Assembly: GCF_964019385.1 (NCBI RefSeq)
Contig: NC_088655.1
Coordinates: 15,087,231-15,151,230 of the forward strand
Length of the DNA: 64,000 nucleotides
DNA from: Sycon ciliatum
Taxonomy: Eukaryota > Porifera > Calcarea > Leucosolenida > Sycettidae
Reading direction: 5' to 3'
Notes under the pieces: model-generated
What the model saw: the letters and a program-made list of their open reading frames with translations, nothing else
What the model was told of the DNA's origin: nothing
Databases searched by the model: none
Translations under genes and position numbers: made by a program
Shown here: piece by piece, positions 1-51,645 of the stretch
Position numbering within the stretch: position 1 is the stretch's first letter
How the letters are laid out: each line of letters starts with the position of its first letter

Positions 1-92
1 GTGTGTGTGTGCGCGCGAGCACACGCGTGCGTGCATACAGCTGCTGTTTGATAACACTCATCATCAACAGCCAAATATGGAATACCTTGCCA

Positions 93-37080
<36,988 letters not shown>

Positions 37081-38916
37081 CCTGTATTCGGAGTGTGCAC
37101 ACGTTGCGGAAGTCACACAGATCCTCGGTTGACTATGGCCCTAGACTAGTATGGGGCGAAGGGGTGGGTGGCGTCACACCAACCAGGAAAACAGTTGTAC
37201 ACCAGCTCCAAAAGGCTGCTTGAAGCTGATGAGATTTGCCAGCTGCTTTGACTGTCGTTACTGCTGCTGCTACTGCCGCCAAGCCACTGCAACTGAGTTG
37301 TAATGTTGAGTTGATGCTGTTGATAGACTTCTGGGCAAGCTTGCGTATCCCCTGGCTTGAAGTCCACAAGCAATCCGGCTACCGACCGTTCACCGACCAC
37401 CGGAAAGCTGTGCACTGTACTTGAGCTCCCGCTAGATAACAGACCACTCAGCAGAGACACACACACACACCGTCACGCTGTGTGCATTGCATAGCAGATA
37501 GCTAGCACGTCTACCGCATACACCCTGACCTGACTCTGTGCCTACACAAGCTAGGCAGCATGCGCAGTAGGCTGAAGATCCACGAGGTGCGAACCGGATG
37601 GGCTGCAGACTGGGGTCGTCAGTGAACCCTGATCTAATCCTCTCGCTCTCCGTCCTGCAGACATACAATAGTCGGTGCTGGTGTGTGCCTCAAGTGACAG
37701 TAGTTAGTTCGCTGCCCTATACTACGGCGGGTATGGCGAGTTGCAGGTCTACCGTCGACTTCACTGCCTGGCTGTAACACTTGCACCAAGGGCTAACATA
37801 GGCTACCATCGGCCAACGAATCGATGGTCAGTGAGTACATCTGCAGCTTGCCTGCGCACGGCCATGCGGTGAAACTCCGCGAGCTCCTAGTCCTAGATCC
37901 GGTGCGCGCTCTATAAAGTGGAGGCACTCACACACTTGTCTTACTTTATTATGCAGCCGTGGGGGGCCGCACGCTGGTCACAACGGCCACAGCAAAAGTG
38001 CTTGCAGAACAGTAACTAACTACCTGTTTGGTTCGCCACCTCAGCAGCCAGCAATGTTGCAACTGGGCCAGTTCTTTGCTTTGCTTGCGCTGTCCAACCC
38101 TGGATGGAACTAATTGAGAAACTCAGCTCTGCGGGTTACTAAAAACTGAAATAATCGTAGTCATCTGGTGTTGACAACGCATCACGTGATCATGTTTCCA
38201 CGTGTTATCAGTGTTACCAGTAACACTGAAGAAGTACTGAGACGTGTGTTGAAATTCCCAAGCAAGAGACTGCTTCCGAACTTGGTTCTGTCCTGACACG
38301 GTTGTGTGTAGGATCTCAGTCCGGACTTTAATAATAGATGATCTGAGGTTGTGCAAATACTTCCATCTGTGGCCGTGTGGGTCTTGAAAGTCAGTCGTAA
38401 TCCAAGCAACTTGATATGGGCTGCGCCCCGTTGTAGATCTACTGTTGTTCATGTCTCCGACTCTTCGTAATGTATTGCTGGCATACCTACCAATGTCCGT
38501 GCGTGTCTGCGTGGTGATCGAGAGCCTCACTAGTAGAATGGCTCATGTGACCGTTGTCTGCTACAACCAGGACTGCTGCCAGGCATTCGGAGTTGGGTAA
38601 TCGGGAATTCTTGTGCACCGTCATTTACGGATCACTGACATTATACATGTAGGTACTCAGCGTTACTTACTTTTAAAATTAATGATAATACGAGAATGCG
38701 GTTTCAGTGATGATTTCATTGAAAAGGTGCTCCCCACACAAGGAGCAAGTGTCAAGTCAGTCGCCGGAAAAGCGCGAGCTCCCGGTATGGGAAGAACCTT
38801 TCCAATGATACTGAAGTAATAATAAATTCATATTAGTGAGTCACCCATATTTCGCCAGTATGCGCTAGATAGGATCTTAGAACACGGAGGCTCCACTGCA
38901 GCCAATTCATATTAAT

Positions 38917-39078
38917 ATGATCAGCCACCATCACTACACAAAGGTCGTTGACGCTGCAAATTGTATTCAAAACTCTGCACTCTGTGGTGATGGTGTTGTT
39001 GATGGTGATGTGAGTGCAGAGTTTTGAATACAATAATATTTATTAATTTTGCTTTGTGTAGTGGTGGTGACTGATCAT
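38917..39078. mobile_element. MITE-like inverted repeat, ATGATCAG ends
   Basis: Outer arms ATGATCAGCCACCATCACTA / complement near-identical, inner arms TTGTATTCAAAACTCTGCAC and complement. About 160 bp. A 14-bp direct repeat ATGCGCTAGATAGG occurs on each side (38861 and 39085), some distance out on the left. Confidence 0.65.
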
Positions 39079-39390
39079 ACATGTATGCGCTAGATAGGTT
39101 GTGGATAGCTGTGAACCAAACACCAATAAATCAGGGATACACCCTGCGCCTGGTTTGTTTCATATGTGCTGCATAGTGCAGCGATGTACATGTACATGTA
39201 CAATAGTCATGCATGCATACTCGTCTACCATTGATATTGAGTGAAAAATTCTTTTCACACATACATGTTATTGTAACACTGGGCTATAAATCGTGAGCTT
39301 ATGCCATACAATGGAGACGTGGGCACGCACCACTTGTGACTTCGGCTGTGGCGACACCAGCGCAGTTATTCATGTACAATGTACATTGTA

Positions 39391-39491
39391 CAGTGCTGGC
39401 AACTGAAATCCGCCCCCTGAGCGCGGTGCGCTCACATCGCAAAGAATGTGAACCCACCGCTCAGGAGGTCGGATTTCAGTTGCCTGCACTG
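39391..39491. mobile_element. MITE family GTGCTGGCAACTG, copy 2
   Basis: 101 bp, TA-flanked, ends CAGTGCTGGCAACTGAAATC and GATTTCAGTTGCCTGCACTG. Shares interior GCGGTGCGCTCACATCG with the copy at 6985. Confidence 0.8.
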
Positions 39492-40218
39492 TACATCGTC
39501 CTCTTGCTCTCTAGTCTGTAGACTCCGCAGTTCATGGTGCAAGCAACTTTTTATAGGCATAATTATATTACGCATAACTTTTGCCTGACACCAGATTACT
39601 GATCGAAATGTGTCATACAGTGACAGCGGTAAACAGTGGGACACTGTCGCAACTTCACACGCCACAGGGGAAACTCCCCGTGGCTTAAAAGTAAGCTACT
39701 ACTAGATAGCCTATACACAGAGGCAGTAGGCTATAGCCTATACTTAGGCTATAGTATGATACTGAATCGCTATGGTCGGTGTACAGACGGGAGCGTTCTG
39801 GGTGGGTGCAAACTGGAAACGTGTCAGGCGGAACTAAACTGGGGTGGTGTTGTAACTGCGCTGCTGTTGGCCGGGTGTGTGAAAGTCTAGGGAACAAGCC
39901 CGTGGCTATTGGTGGTGTGATACCGAGACTATTCCCTGAACTACTAGCACAACTACCACTAGCCTCTGGCGCACCATCACCATGATCACAGTAGAACAAC
40001 GTGCAGAATATGCCACTTGATCGGTGCAGTGCCAAGTTTAGTACGAATACATGGATACAAGAGAGAGAGTATGCGCCCAGCTAAACTAAATGTTCGCGTT
40101 TTAATGCATGATTCTGCCAGCTTTGCTGCTTTCAGCACCAGGCTACTTTGTTTGGACAATACGCTGGATGGTTCTACGAATGAGAGAATCAGATAGCCTG
40201 CAGGTAGAATGAAAAAGT

Positions 40219-41346
<1,128 letters not shown>

Positions 41347-42412
41347 ATGCTACCAAGACGTTAACCCTAAGAGCCGCCCCATACATTGAATGCGTCGTAA
41401 ACGACGCATCTCAAATGCAAAACATCAAAAGATCGTAACTCAGTCCAATCTCGCTCAAATCCAGTGATCGAAATATCCAGGGCGAAGAGAAAACTCTCAC
41501 CTGTCGGGAGAAACAATCCGCGAAGCGCTGCGAGCAACGGTGCCTGAGATAAATCACTCGTTTTAACCTTACAGAAAGCCTTGCCATTTTTTACATAGTG
41601 TGGATAGGCCCACTGTTGTTTACGTGTTCTGGTAGAATCTGCGATCCGTCCGAAACAGGCACTCCCTCAGTCTCTGCCGCCAACTTACATACATTCCTGG
41701 ATGGTGTTGATTGGTGTCTATGTATACGTCAGTGTGCATGTGTTACGACTCCGCATAGTGTGTATGGAGAATCGTGATTGTACTTTATACAAGCACACTT
41801 TTCAGTGAAGCAACACCGTTGCAGTGTCGCCCCATTGTATTCTGGAGATACGCATGAGCAATGCCAAGGACTTTCTCTTACACTGTAGCCTGTACGTTGC
41901 CCGTAATCAATGCGTTTACACCCTGAATGCACTTGATCTTTGGGGCTCAGCCCGCGCGTACACACGCACACAAACAAATATGAAACAATAGCATTAGCAC
42001 ATTAGTACCGGTACATGTACATGCGCTACCCTGATCACAGCCTTGAGGCACTGTGATAGGCCTACGCGTCGAGGGCATTAATTCCCTCCATTCAATTATT
42101 GTATTTGCACCGGTTCGGTGGGTGCAGTAACAATTGTCAAGCGCATTTAGCTTGCAATGTATGTGCACCCACAATCACCACCACAGGTCACTCTAGGTGG
42201 GTTAGTAATTAGTATGTTACAGGATATAATTTTGAGTCTGTGCACCGTGTAATGCTATTGAAACGTGAAGTGCGCCGTGCTGTGCTGCAGCGAAATCAGT
42301 GAATGACTTGCAAGTGCCCTCATGCCAGACATTGTTAGAGCAGATCTGGTCACCGGAGTTAATTATTATTATGATCAGTGGTTATGTTATGTGCTCTTCG
42401 CTATTACATCTG

Positions 42413-42413
<1 letters not shown>
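41347..42413. other. No gene recognised
   Basis: About 1.1 kb between the GA tract and a CA tract. Open frames are short and without recognisable domains. Confidence 0.6.
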
Positions 42414-42447
<34 letters not shown>

Positions 42448-42590
42448 CAGACCTCAGACACACACACACACACACCATGTACCACACACACACACACACG
42501 CACGCGCGCGCACGCACACACACACACACACACCATGTACCACACACACGCACGCATACACACACACATACGCACACACACACACAGCCT
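42414..42590. repeat. (CA)n microsatellite with CACCATGTACC spacers
   Basis: CA tracts separated twice by ACCATGTACCACAC, suggesting internal duplication. Confidence 0.9.
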
Positions 42591-42700
42591 ACATGTACAT
42601 CGCTGCCTCTGTGACATTTCTGCATGTAATAAATAAATCGGATCTTGGCCGTTCATCAGTTGTCTGATGAATGCCTATGCCTATGGGCATGAAACCGTTA

Positions 42701-42884
42701 CAGTAGAACCTACCAAGGCGACCACTCTGAAAACGTGACTCCCTGTCTTGGAGGACCACCTCTGATAGGACCAAAGGATGCTACATGTATTTCCAGTCAA
42801 ATGACTCTGGATAAGGAGACCACCCGGACACAGCGACCGCATTTTGGAGGTGCCTTGAACGGTCGCCTTAGACAGGTTATACAG
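42701..42884. mobile_element. CAGTAAAACCTG MITE, diverged copy
   Basis: About 184 bp with left end CAGTAGAACCTACCAAGGCG and right end TTAGACAGGTTATACAG, TA on both sides. Internal AAAGGATGCTACATG..TTTCCAGTCAAATGAC resembles the centre of 31847-32025. Confidence 0.7.
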
Positions 42885-43270
42885 TACGTGTAGTTACACC
42901 TGGACGATGCGTGGTGCTCTGTGACTACACGAAGTACTACAAGTTTATTGAAACAAAGAAAAATGGTGGCACCTATGTACAGGGGATGGCCCACGCCTGG
43001 TATAAAGTGACTCTGTGACTTGTGTCTGCCTGCATCAGTGCATGTACAATGTACAGTCGTGTAAGGAGAAGTTTACAACTCCCTGGCATAATGAGGGTCA
43101 GAACCGGGTTCAGCACCCATGTGGTTCAAATGGTCCGAAGGGACCAGGGCTCTGCCAACCGCGGAAGGTTGTAGTAAGGTCACTGTTTCCGAACACAGTG
43201 TCCTCCACCTTGTTTCATGCTGTCAATCTAACAATTGCGTGAACTATAACAATGTTTACCTAATACTAGT

Positions 43271-43783
43271 TAGGCCTTGAAAGATTATGCTAGCATAATT
43301 TTTCGCATAATTCTTACCAAAATCGAATAATCGCATATTTCGAGGCAAATTGCATACGAATCGCATAAAATTGGAATAATCCACCTGTTCGCATCAAATT
43401 CCATACAGTTGTATATGTTCTACAAGTACAAGTACAAGTAGATGCACCAGGAAGGCATAGGTTTACGACTCCCTTGATAACATGTCCAGTCCACTACAAT
43501 CAGTGACCAGGGTGACGGTCGTAGCTACATGTACATGTAGGTCGGACGGTGCGTTGACCCCGTTGAACTTTTGCTACTACAGTACAACGGCAACGCCCTC
43601 TACAAAAAAATCACCTGTTATTTTGCACAGAACCATCATATACATGTATATTAGCAGCATATGTGAGCATAATGCGGCATATTATGATAACTTTTAGCAT
43701 AAAAATAGCATAATTCTGCAATTTTTTCAGCAATGCGAAAAGCATAATTTCACGAAAATATTAGCATAATCTGTCAAGGCCTA
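43271..43783. mobile_element. MITE-like element with GCATAAT-rich ends
   Basis: About 513 bp with inverted ends TAGGCCTTGAAAGATTATGC / complement of GCATAATCTGTCAAGGCCTA. GCATAAT words recur in both halves. No coding capacity. Confidence 0.65.
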
Positions 43784-43808
43784 ATACTAGTTCAAAACTA
43801 GTATTAGG
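43780..43808. repeat. 29-bp hairpin, CCTAATACTAGTT arms
   Basis: Perfect 13-bp arms around CAA, overlapping the right end of the element at 43271-43783. Confidence 0.75.
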
Positions 43809-44009
43809 TTATATAATACATTATCACCTTCTTAGTATTTGACCCCACTAATTTCCCTGATATCTAAGCGGTCAAATATATCGCGTATTTGACTGCTTTA
43901 ATAGTCAAATACACAATATATTTGACTACTTATATTAATTTTGACTCCTTAGAATTTATTGGACTTAGAAATGTTCTCTCCAACTTAGAAAAAGAAATTT
44001 TTGAGGAAA

Positions 44010-44085
44010 GCAGAAATTCACAAGATGGGATTTGAACCCACAACCATGTGAATCTCAGTCACTCTCCTAAATGCTCGAAACATTG
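44010..44085 (-). other. Possible tRNA-derived SINE fragment
   Basis: On the minus strand a Pol III B box (GGTTCAAATCC, 44028-44038) follows an A-box-like TTTAGGAGAGTGACTGAG at the usual distance, but there is no paired acceptor stem. It may be the head of a second SINE family. Confidence 0.35.
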
Positions 44086-44526
44086 GCAGATTCTGCTGGA
44101 AAAGCAGTGAAATTGGCAGAACCATACAAACCTTGTGACAGGCACTCCCTGCTCCATTTTGTTTTCCATTTTTTCACCTCCAGTCTCCATTTTTCTGGTT
44201 GTGTGCATTGTGTGTACAGACTCAGTGTCTCTGTGAGCAGATAGGTAACCCAATCCCATGCATGGTCCAGGGCCTGGGCCTTTGACCGCTCACACCTCTT
44301 TGCCAGACGACCATCGCATTCCTGTTGGGCAACGTCGCTCTACATTTTGGAGAATTCATTCTTCAGTCGTCCTTCCCAAGCCCAGAGATCACACATACAG
44401 TACACAATGCACATGAACATTACATTGTATACATGTACATGTACGCAATGTAATGTACATGTACATGTACATTTTAAAAAATGTACATGAACATTACATT
44501 AAATAATCGACGTGGAGACAACAATT

Positions 44527-44817
44527 TTATAATAGCAATAAAAAGAACAAACTCTGCAGTCATCGCCACACTACAACGAAGTCATGAAAGTTTACCAGAA
44601 TTAATTTTTTTGTCACATTCATCAGTGGAAAGTCGTGACTGAAGAGTAACCATGCTGAACAATGATTAAATATACATTCAATGATGTGTTACGAGAACAA
44701 AATACAGTGCCAAAATAGAAAGAGGGAAGGTGAGACAATAGCAGTGAAGTGAGAGCTAAGTGCAACGGTGGGTGAAAAACTAATAATTATAACGCTAAAA
44801 CTGTGTAGTGAGACAAA
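44527..44817. repeat. Left arm of the inverted-repeat unit
   Basis: Complementary to 46514-46793 with only a few small differences, for example ATAGAAAGAGGGAAGGTGAG in the left arm against the shorter complement of CTCTTTCTAT in the right. Confidence 0.85.
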
Positions 44818-44833
44818 CAATCATGCTGTGCAC

Positions 44834-46501
<1,668 letters not shown>

Positions 46502-46513
46502 ATGCAGTGGGAC

Positions 46514-46793
46514 TTTGTCTCACTACACAGTTTTAGCGTTATAATTATTAGTTTTTCACCCACCGTTGCACTTAGCTCTCACTTCACTGCTATTGTCTCT
46601 TTCTATTTTGGCACTGTATTTTGTTCTCGTAACACATCATTGAATGTATATTTAATCATTGTTCAGCATGGTTACTCTTCAGTCACGACTTTCCACTGAT
46701 GAATGTGACAAGAAAATTAATTCTGGTAAACTTTCATGACTTCGTTGTAGTGTGGCGATGACTGCAGAGTTTGTTCTTTTATTGCTATTATAA
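46514..46793. repeat. Right arm of the inverted-repeat unit
   Basis: Inverted copy of 44527-44817; the arm begins about 12 bp beyond the ATG of the ORF between the arms, so the ORF start lies close to it. Confidence 0.85.
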
Positions 46794-46917
46794 CATTACA
46801 TTAGTGAACATTACATTGTGTACATTAAAAAAAATGTACATGAACATTACATTGTATACATGTACATGTACATGTATACAATGTAATGTACATGTACATT
46901 AAAAAAAATGTACATGG

Positions 46918-47258
46918 ACAGGCAGGCATAGTGGGATGGTCTAAGACCTTGATTGAGAAACAGAGGGTACCAGGTTCAAGTCCTGCTTGGAAGCGGAAGG
47001 AATTTTTCCAGCCGTGCTGCGACCCACAGTTAATTGGGAACTCGTGGCCTGGCACGAGGGTAACATGGATGCAGCTAATGGGATTTCGGTCTTTGACCAC
47101 TTGGTGGTGGGTCTGATCTACTCACCTCCCACCGTTTAGGCGCTGCATCTGCGCCTTTGATCCTAGAGGGTGGTGGCGTTCCCACGGCGGATGCGGAAAA
47201 CTCGGCTTCCAGCCGAGTCTCACGCGAACCGTGAAATTTATTATTATTATTTTTTTTA
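46918..47258 (+). mobile_element. tRNA-derived SINE, copy A
   Basis: About 340 bp. A-box-like TAGTGGGATGGTCTAAG (46930-46946) and a perfect B box GGTTCAAGTCC (46973-46983), then a tRNA-unrelated body ending with a (TTA)n/T-rich tail near 47240-47258. The body matches the inverted copy at 48414-48755 almost base for base. No gene; the frames in it are incidental. Confidence 0.85.
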
Positions 47259-47597
47259 TTACATTGTATACTACATGTACATGTATACAATGTACTGTTC
47301 ATGTACATTTTTTTAGGGTAACGGCCTCTTTTACGGGCAAAAGAAAGTCATGTAGACGTGAAAAAATTTGAGATACCATGAAAGGTAAAATAGAATTTTA
47401 TTCAAGTACAATACATTGGGAAACTCCAAGAAATTCATGTACATGTATACATGTACATGTACATGTACATGTATACATGTACATGTACATGTACATGTAT
47501 ACATGTACAGTGTACGTACAGTGCTGCTCAATGAAATCCAATCGATGGCACTCATGTGCGCTTGGCGTTGCGTAGCAGGGACTGGCGGATAATGCTA

Positions 47598-48232
47598 AGA
47601 GAGGTTTTGCATTCCGAATTTCGGAATTATTTTCGGAATGTGGCTGCAGCAGTCGAAAAAGTAGTCGAACTTTCGGAAGTGTGGTGGCGAAAGTGCATGG
47701 TTTTCCGAAAATGGATTTTCGGCTCTTTCATGTTTGGGAGTGCATATTTGAATACAAAAAGTGTATTTTTCATGTTTGTATTTTTGCTTTCTGCTGCTCT
47801 CGATTATTTGAAAATTTTTCCACGTATGTAGTTTTGATTTTTGCTGGTTTTTGCTGCTCTCGCTGATCTCGCCATGTTGACTAATCTTTAACCATCACAC
47901 TCTATCTTCCTTTGACATGGAGCCTACTGACAGTACAAGACAGTAGTTCGACAACCTCGTCTTCAGCTGTTGGAACACTTGGTCCACCATCAGTCCCGTG
48001 ACGGTCCTCGTCTTCGAACCGCACCCAAATTCAGTTTGACCTGCGCACATGGATTTGATCCTGCTCAACCCCTTCGACTCTCTCCATTTTGTTTTGCATG
48101 GCAACCCTTAGAAACGAAGTCGAATCAGATTTTCGGAATGCAAAACACTGAAAATACCGTTTTTCGGAACGCGCTTTTTTCGGAAAAGCACAGTCGAAAA
48201 TCATTCCGAAATTCGGAATGCAAAACCTCTCT
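47598..48232. mobile_element. 635-bp TIR element, AGAGAGGTTTTGCATTCC ends
   Basis: Inverted ends of about 35 bp (AGAGAGGTTTTGCATTCCGA..., with TTCGGAAT motifs repeated inside), flanked by direct repeats AATGCT (47591-47596 and 48233-48238) that fit a target duplication. Further TTCGGAATG words occur inward. No transposase; non-autonomous. Confidence 0.75.
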
Positions 48233-48413
48233 AATGCTGGCAGAAAATTCGGCAGAAAACCGCATCACAGACGAGAGAGCAGAATTTGAGAGAACTGACG
48301 CTTGAAAGAGCAGATCTTTTACAAGATAACCGTAAACCATCATGATGCAAACGCCGGCAAAACGCACAGAGATGCGCATTATTATTATTATTATTATTAT
48401 TTGAAACTCGGAT

Positions 48414-48755
48414 AAAACAAAAAAAATAAAAATAAATTTCACGGTTCGCGTGAGACTCGGCTGAAAGCCGAGTTTTCCGCATCCGCCGTGGGAACGCCAC
48501 CACCCTCTAGGATCAAAGGCGCAGATGCAGCGCCTAAACGGTGGGAGGTGAGTAGATTAGACCCACCACCAAGTGGTCAAAGACCGAAATCCCATTAGCT
48601 GCATCCATGTTACCCTCGTGCCAGGCCACGAGTTCCCAATTAACTGTGGGTCGCAGCACGGCTGGAAAAATTCCTTCCGCTTCCAAGCAGGACTTGAACC
48701 TGGTACCCTCTGTTTCTCAATCATGGTCTTAGACCATCCCACTATGCCTGCCTGT
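48414..48755 (-). mobile_element. tRNA-derived SINE, copy B, with 12-bp target duplication
   Basis: Inverted copy of the SINE at 46918, B box on the minus strand, A/T-rich tail at 48414-48438. It is flanked by perfect direct repeats TGAAACTCGGAT (48402-48413 and 48756-48767), the mark of retrotransposition. This defines the element ends exactly. Confidence 0.9.
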
Positions 48756-48788
48756 TGAAACTCGGATGTTGAGCCATAAATAAATGTC

Positions 48789-49220
48789 GAAAGGAAAAGG
48801 ATATATGGATACGAGTTAAGAGTAACTCTCCATCACTGTAACTGGATACTATAACAAACAGACAGAAAGCGCAATACCTAGGCACAAAACTGACAGAGTA
48901 CTGAGACATTCGACGTCCTGACACCTAGCTTCAACACATCTCCGTAGCGCTAACCGACAGCCTTCCAACTTGCTTTTGCTCGTTTTCGTTGCGCTTGCTT
49001 TCCCCTCTTTGGTATTTCCATAACCTTGAACCTTCCAAGCTGGAAGGCTGTCGGTTAGCGCTACGGAGATGTGTTGAAGCTAGGTGTCAGGACGTCGAAT
49101 GTCTCAGTACTCTGTCAGTTTTGTGCCTAGGTATTGCACTTTCTGACTGTATGTTATAGTATCCAGTTACAGTGATGGAGAGTTACTCTTAACTCGTATC
49201 CATATGTCCTTTTCCTTTCC
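48789..49220. repeat. Foldback element, arms of about 185 bp
   Basis: Arms 48789-48972 and 49036-49220 are inverted copies with few mismatches around a 63-bp spacer. The transcript would form a very long hairpin. Outer ends GGAAAGGAAAAGGA. Either a foldback transposon or an inverted duplication. Confidence 0.9.
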
Positions 49221-49232
49221 ACAATTATTATT

Positions 49233-49354
49233 CGAAAAGAATTCGGATGGACACACCCATTCCCATAGCGCTGCATATCACATCCGAACCAGTTCCGTTA
49301 TTTTTGTGATATGCAGCGCTATGGGAATGGGTGTGTCCACCCGAATTCTTTTCG
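49233..49354. repeat. Hairpin with 50-bp arms
   Basis: Arms 49233-49282 (CGAAAAGAATTCGG...) and 49305-49354 are nearly perfect inverted copies around 22 bp. It lies just after the larger foldback. Confidence 0.9.
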
Positions 49355-49379
49355 CAGATGAAGCTGCAGGAAGCCTCAG

Positions 49380-49670
49380 CCCTTCTTCAAACAATTATTA
49401 TTATCATTATGAACAGGCGGCGAGGTGACAACAATTTTTTAAAAGATGGCAATGAACAGAATCAGCTGAAGCGATATGTTACGAAGGTTTTATTGAAATG
49501 TAAAGTGGTGATGGACACAGAAATAACTGTGATGGAAATGTAATGTGAAAAACAATAATAATAGGAACGATGAAAAATATATAAACATGCATCGAACTAG
49601 CTTTCGCACAACGTTCATCAGGAAGCATCGTTGTACTGATTAACAAATTGCAACACAGATTACTATAAAG
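49380..49670 (-). mobile_element. Possible Penelope-like or other retroelement 3' remnant
   Basis: On the minus strand, CCTGATGAACGTTGTGCGAA followed by AGC, then an A/T-rich stretch with CACATTACATTTCCATCACA resembles the 3' region of Penelope-like elements as I remember it. Some words (GACAACAATTTT, GAACA) are shared with the arm at 44527. No coding sequence remains. Confidence 0.3.
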
Positions 49671-49678
49671 GATCAATA

Positions 49679-51645
49679 GTGGAGGCAAAGGAGAAGCAGT
49701 GGAAGAAGTGGAGGCAGAACCCGCACCGGGATGACCTCAAGACCTCCTTCATTGCTTCTGTCAGCCGAGCTGTTCATACACAGCAGAGCGCCCATATGTC
49801 TAGCGTCAATCGACTGCGCCACACACTCAGCTGCCAGTCACTTAGTGATAAACAGTGGTGGACAAACATGAAGAAAGCCACTGCGCTACACGCAACTCCG
49901 CTGATGTTCCTTTGCTAGTCGATAGCCATGGCAAGGAGTTCCACACCTCAGCAGAGAAGGCTGAGTGCCTGGCAAAGCCGTTCTCCTCGAAATGCAGCTT
50001 GGGTGACCGAGAACTGACTATCAATGACCTTCCTGCGGTGACCACTCCGACCCACGAGCCATTAGAGCACGTTCATTTCCGAGAAGCTTCAGTCCGGCGG
50101 CATCTTGCAAGGCTAGTCGCATCCAAGGCATCTGGACCTGACAGCATTCCATCTCGGGTATTGAAAGAGTGCTCTAAGGAACTTGCTGCTCCCATCACGA
50201 AACTGTTCCGTGTTAGCTTTCGTGCCGGTGTTGTACCGTCCCAATGGAAGCTCGCTCACGTTGTCCCGGTATACAAGAAGCCACCTCGATCTAGGCCATC
50301 CAACTACCGGCCTGTGTCCTTGCTCTCCGTTTTATCCAAGGTCATGGAGTGTATTATAAACCAACAAGTCACCAATTTCCTGGAGCGCAACGACCTGCTG
50401 CCTGACAGCCAGTTTGGTTTTAGACGTGGCCGTGGCACAGCTGACCTCCTCACAGCACTCCAGAGCGAATGGGTGCAGCTTGTAGCTGAGGGGGGGGGGG
50501 GGCTGTGTCCCAGTAGCAGCATATTGCCGGTGCGTTTGACCGCGTCTCACACGTCGGCCTCTTCAACAAAGCAGAGCGAGTAGGCATCGGCGGACCTCTT
50601 CTCTCTTGGCTACGCGACTACCTGAGTAACCGCTGCCTAAAGGTGGTAACTGGAGGCCACGCTTCCAAGAAGTACCCCATCACTGCCGGAGTGCCCCAAG
50701 GCAGCGTCCTGGGCCCCACACTCTTCATATTGTTTGCTGCCGATATCGACCAATGCCTCTCGCATGGAGTAAAGCTCAGCTCTTTCGCCGATGACACTAC
50801 CGTGTACAGTCTGATCACACCAAACGACAACCTCCAGGAGAAGGCAGCATCCTTACAGACAACCCTCAGCAATCTTGCCGCATGGGGCCAGCAATGGCGG
50901 ATCCAGTTCGAGCCCACCAAGAGCCAGCGCCTGGTTTTATGCAATGCTCGTAAGCGATCTGACTTTCCACCAACCACCTTTGCCGGCGAGATTATTCCAG
51001 ACTCGGACCACCTAAAGCTGCTTGGAGTCACATTCGACTCTAAGCTTGGGTTCCAGCGCCATGTCCATGCTGTCGCTGTCAAGGCCAGCCAGCGCCTGGG
51101 ATTCTTGCGCCGTGCTGCTTGGCTTCTGGGTCATGAGGGCCGCCTTGCCGTGTATAAGGGGTTCATTCGGCCCATCCTGAAGTACGCTCCCCTAGCCACC
51201 ATGTGTGCAGCCCAATCCCACCTAGCACGCTATGACAGGGTGCAGGAGAAGGCAATGCGAATCATCGGACCTGGCACGATCCTTCAGAGCCTGCAGCTCA
51301 GGAGGGCAGTCTCAGGGCATGCGTATGTGTACAAGTTGCACTACATTAAGGGTCCACCCCAGCTGACAGCCCTCCTCCCGCCACCGTCGGTGCCTGCACC
51401 TACTCCTAGAACCCGCCGACAACTAGCTTCTCGCCACCCTTTCCAGTTGCAATGGCCACTTGCTCGGACAGCACCGAACTACCTACTGAGGTCATTCCCC
51501 TACACCCTCATTGCGGCATGGAACGACATTCCTGAGCAAGTCATCCCGAACCTCCTGCATCGAAGGGAATGCAGGCCTTCAAGTCTCGCATTTGTCAGCA
51601 CCTGATGCGCCAGGATTGGTTGTGGGCGACAGCATTCCATGGCTA
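49679..51645 (+). pseudogene. LINE reverse transcriptase, broken by frameshifts
   Basis: Three reading frames carry successive RT blocks. The N-terminal part runs to about 49890. Then comes PSNYRPVSLLSVLSKVME with FGFRRGRGTADLL, to a G run at 50491-50502. After it are AFDRVSH, GVPQGSVLGPTLF and the catalytic FADD (50784-50795), and a WND-IPEQ tail. Frame changes lie near 49890, at the G run and near 51565, and an in-frame TAG sits at 50514. FADD and the PQGS block identify a non-LTR RT of the CR1/Jockey group. Not functional. Confidence 0.88.

Larger units (their letters stand above)
37081..40218. other. Region upstream of NAV, no gene recognised
   Basis: About 3.1 kb 5' of the NAV start codon. 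It should contain the NAV promoter and perhaps a noncoding first exon, but I see no convincing core promoter. It holds two inverted-repeat elements (38917, 39391) and a small AGGCTATAG-rich palindromic patch near 39703-39745. Confidence 0.5.

Noticed and set aside
46825-47308. ORFs shared between 46.8-47.3 and 48.5-48.8 kb
   Set aside because: Identical because both are copies of the same non-coding SINE.
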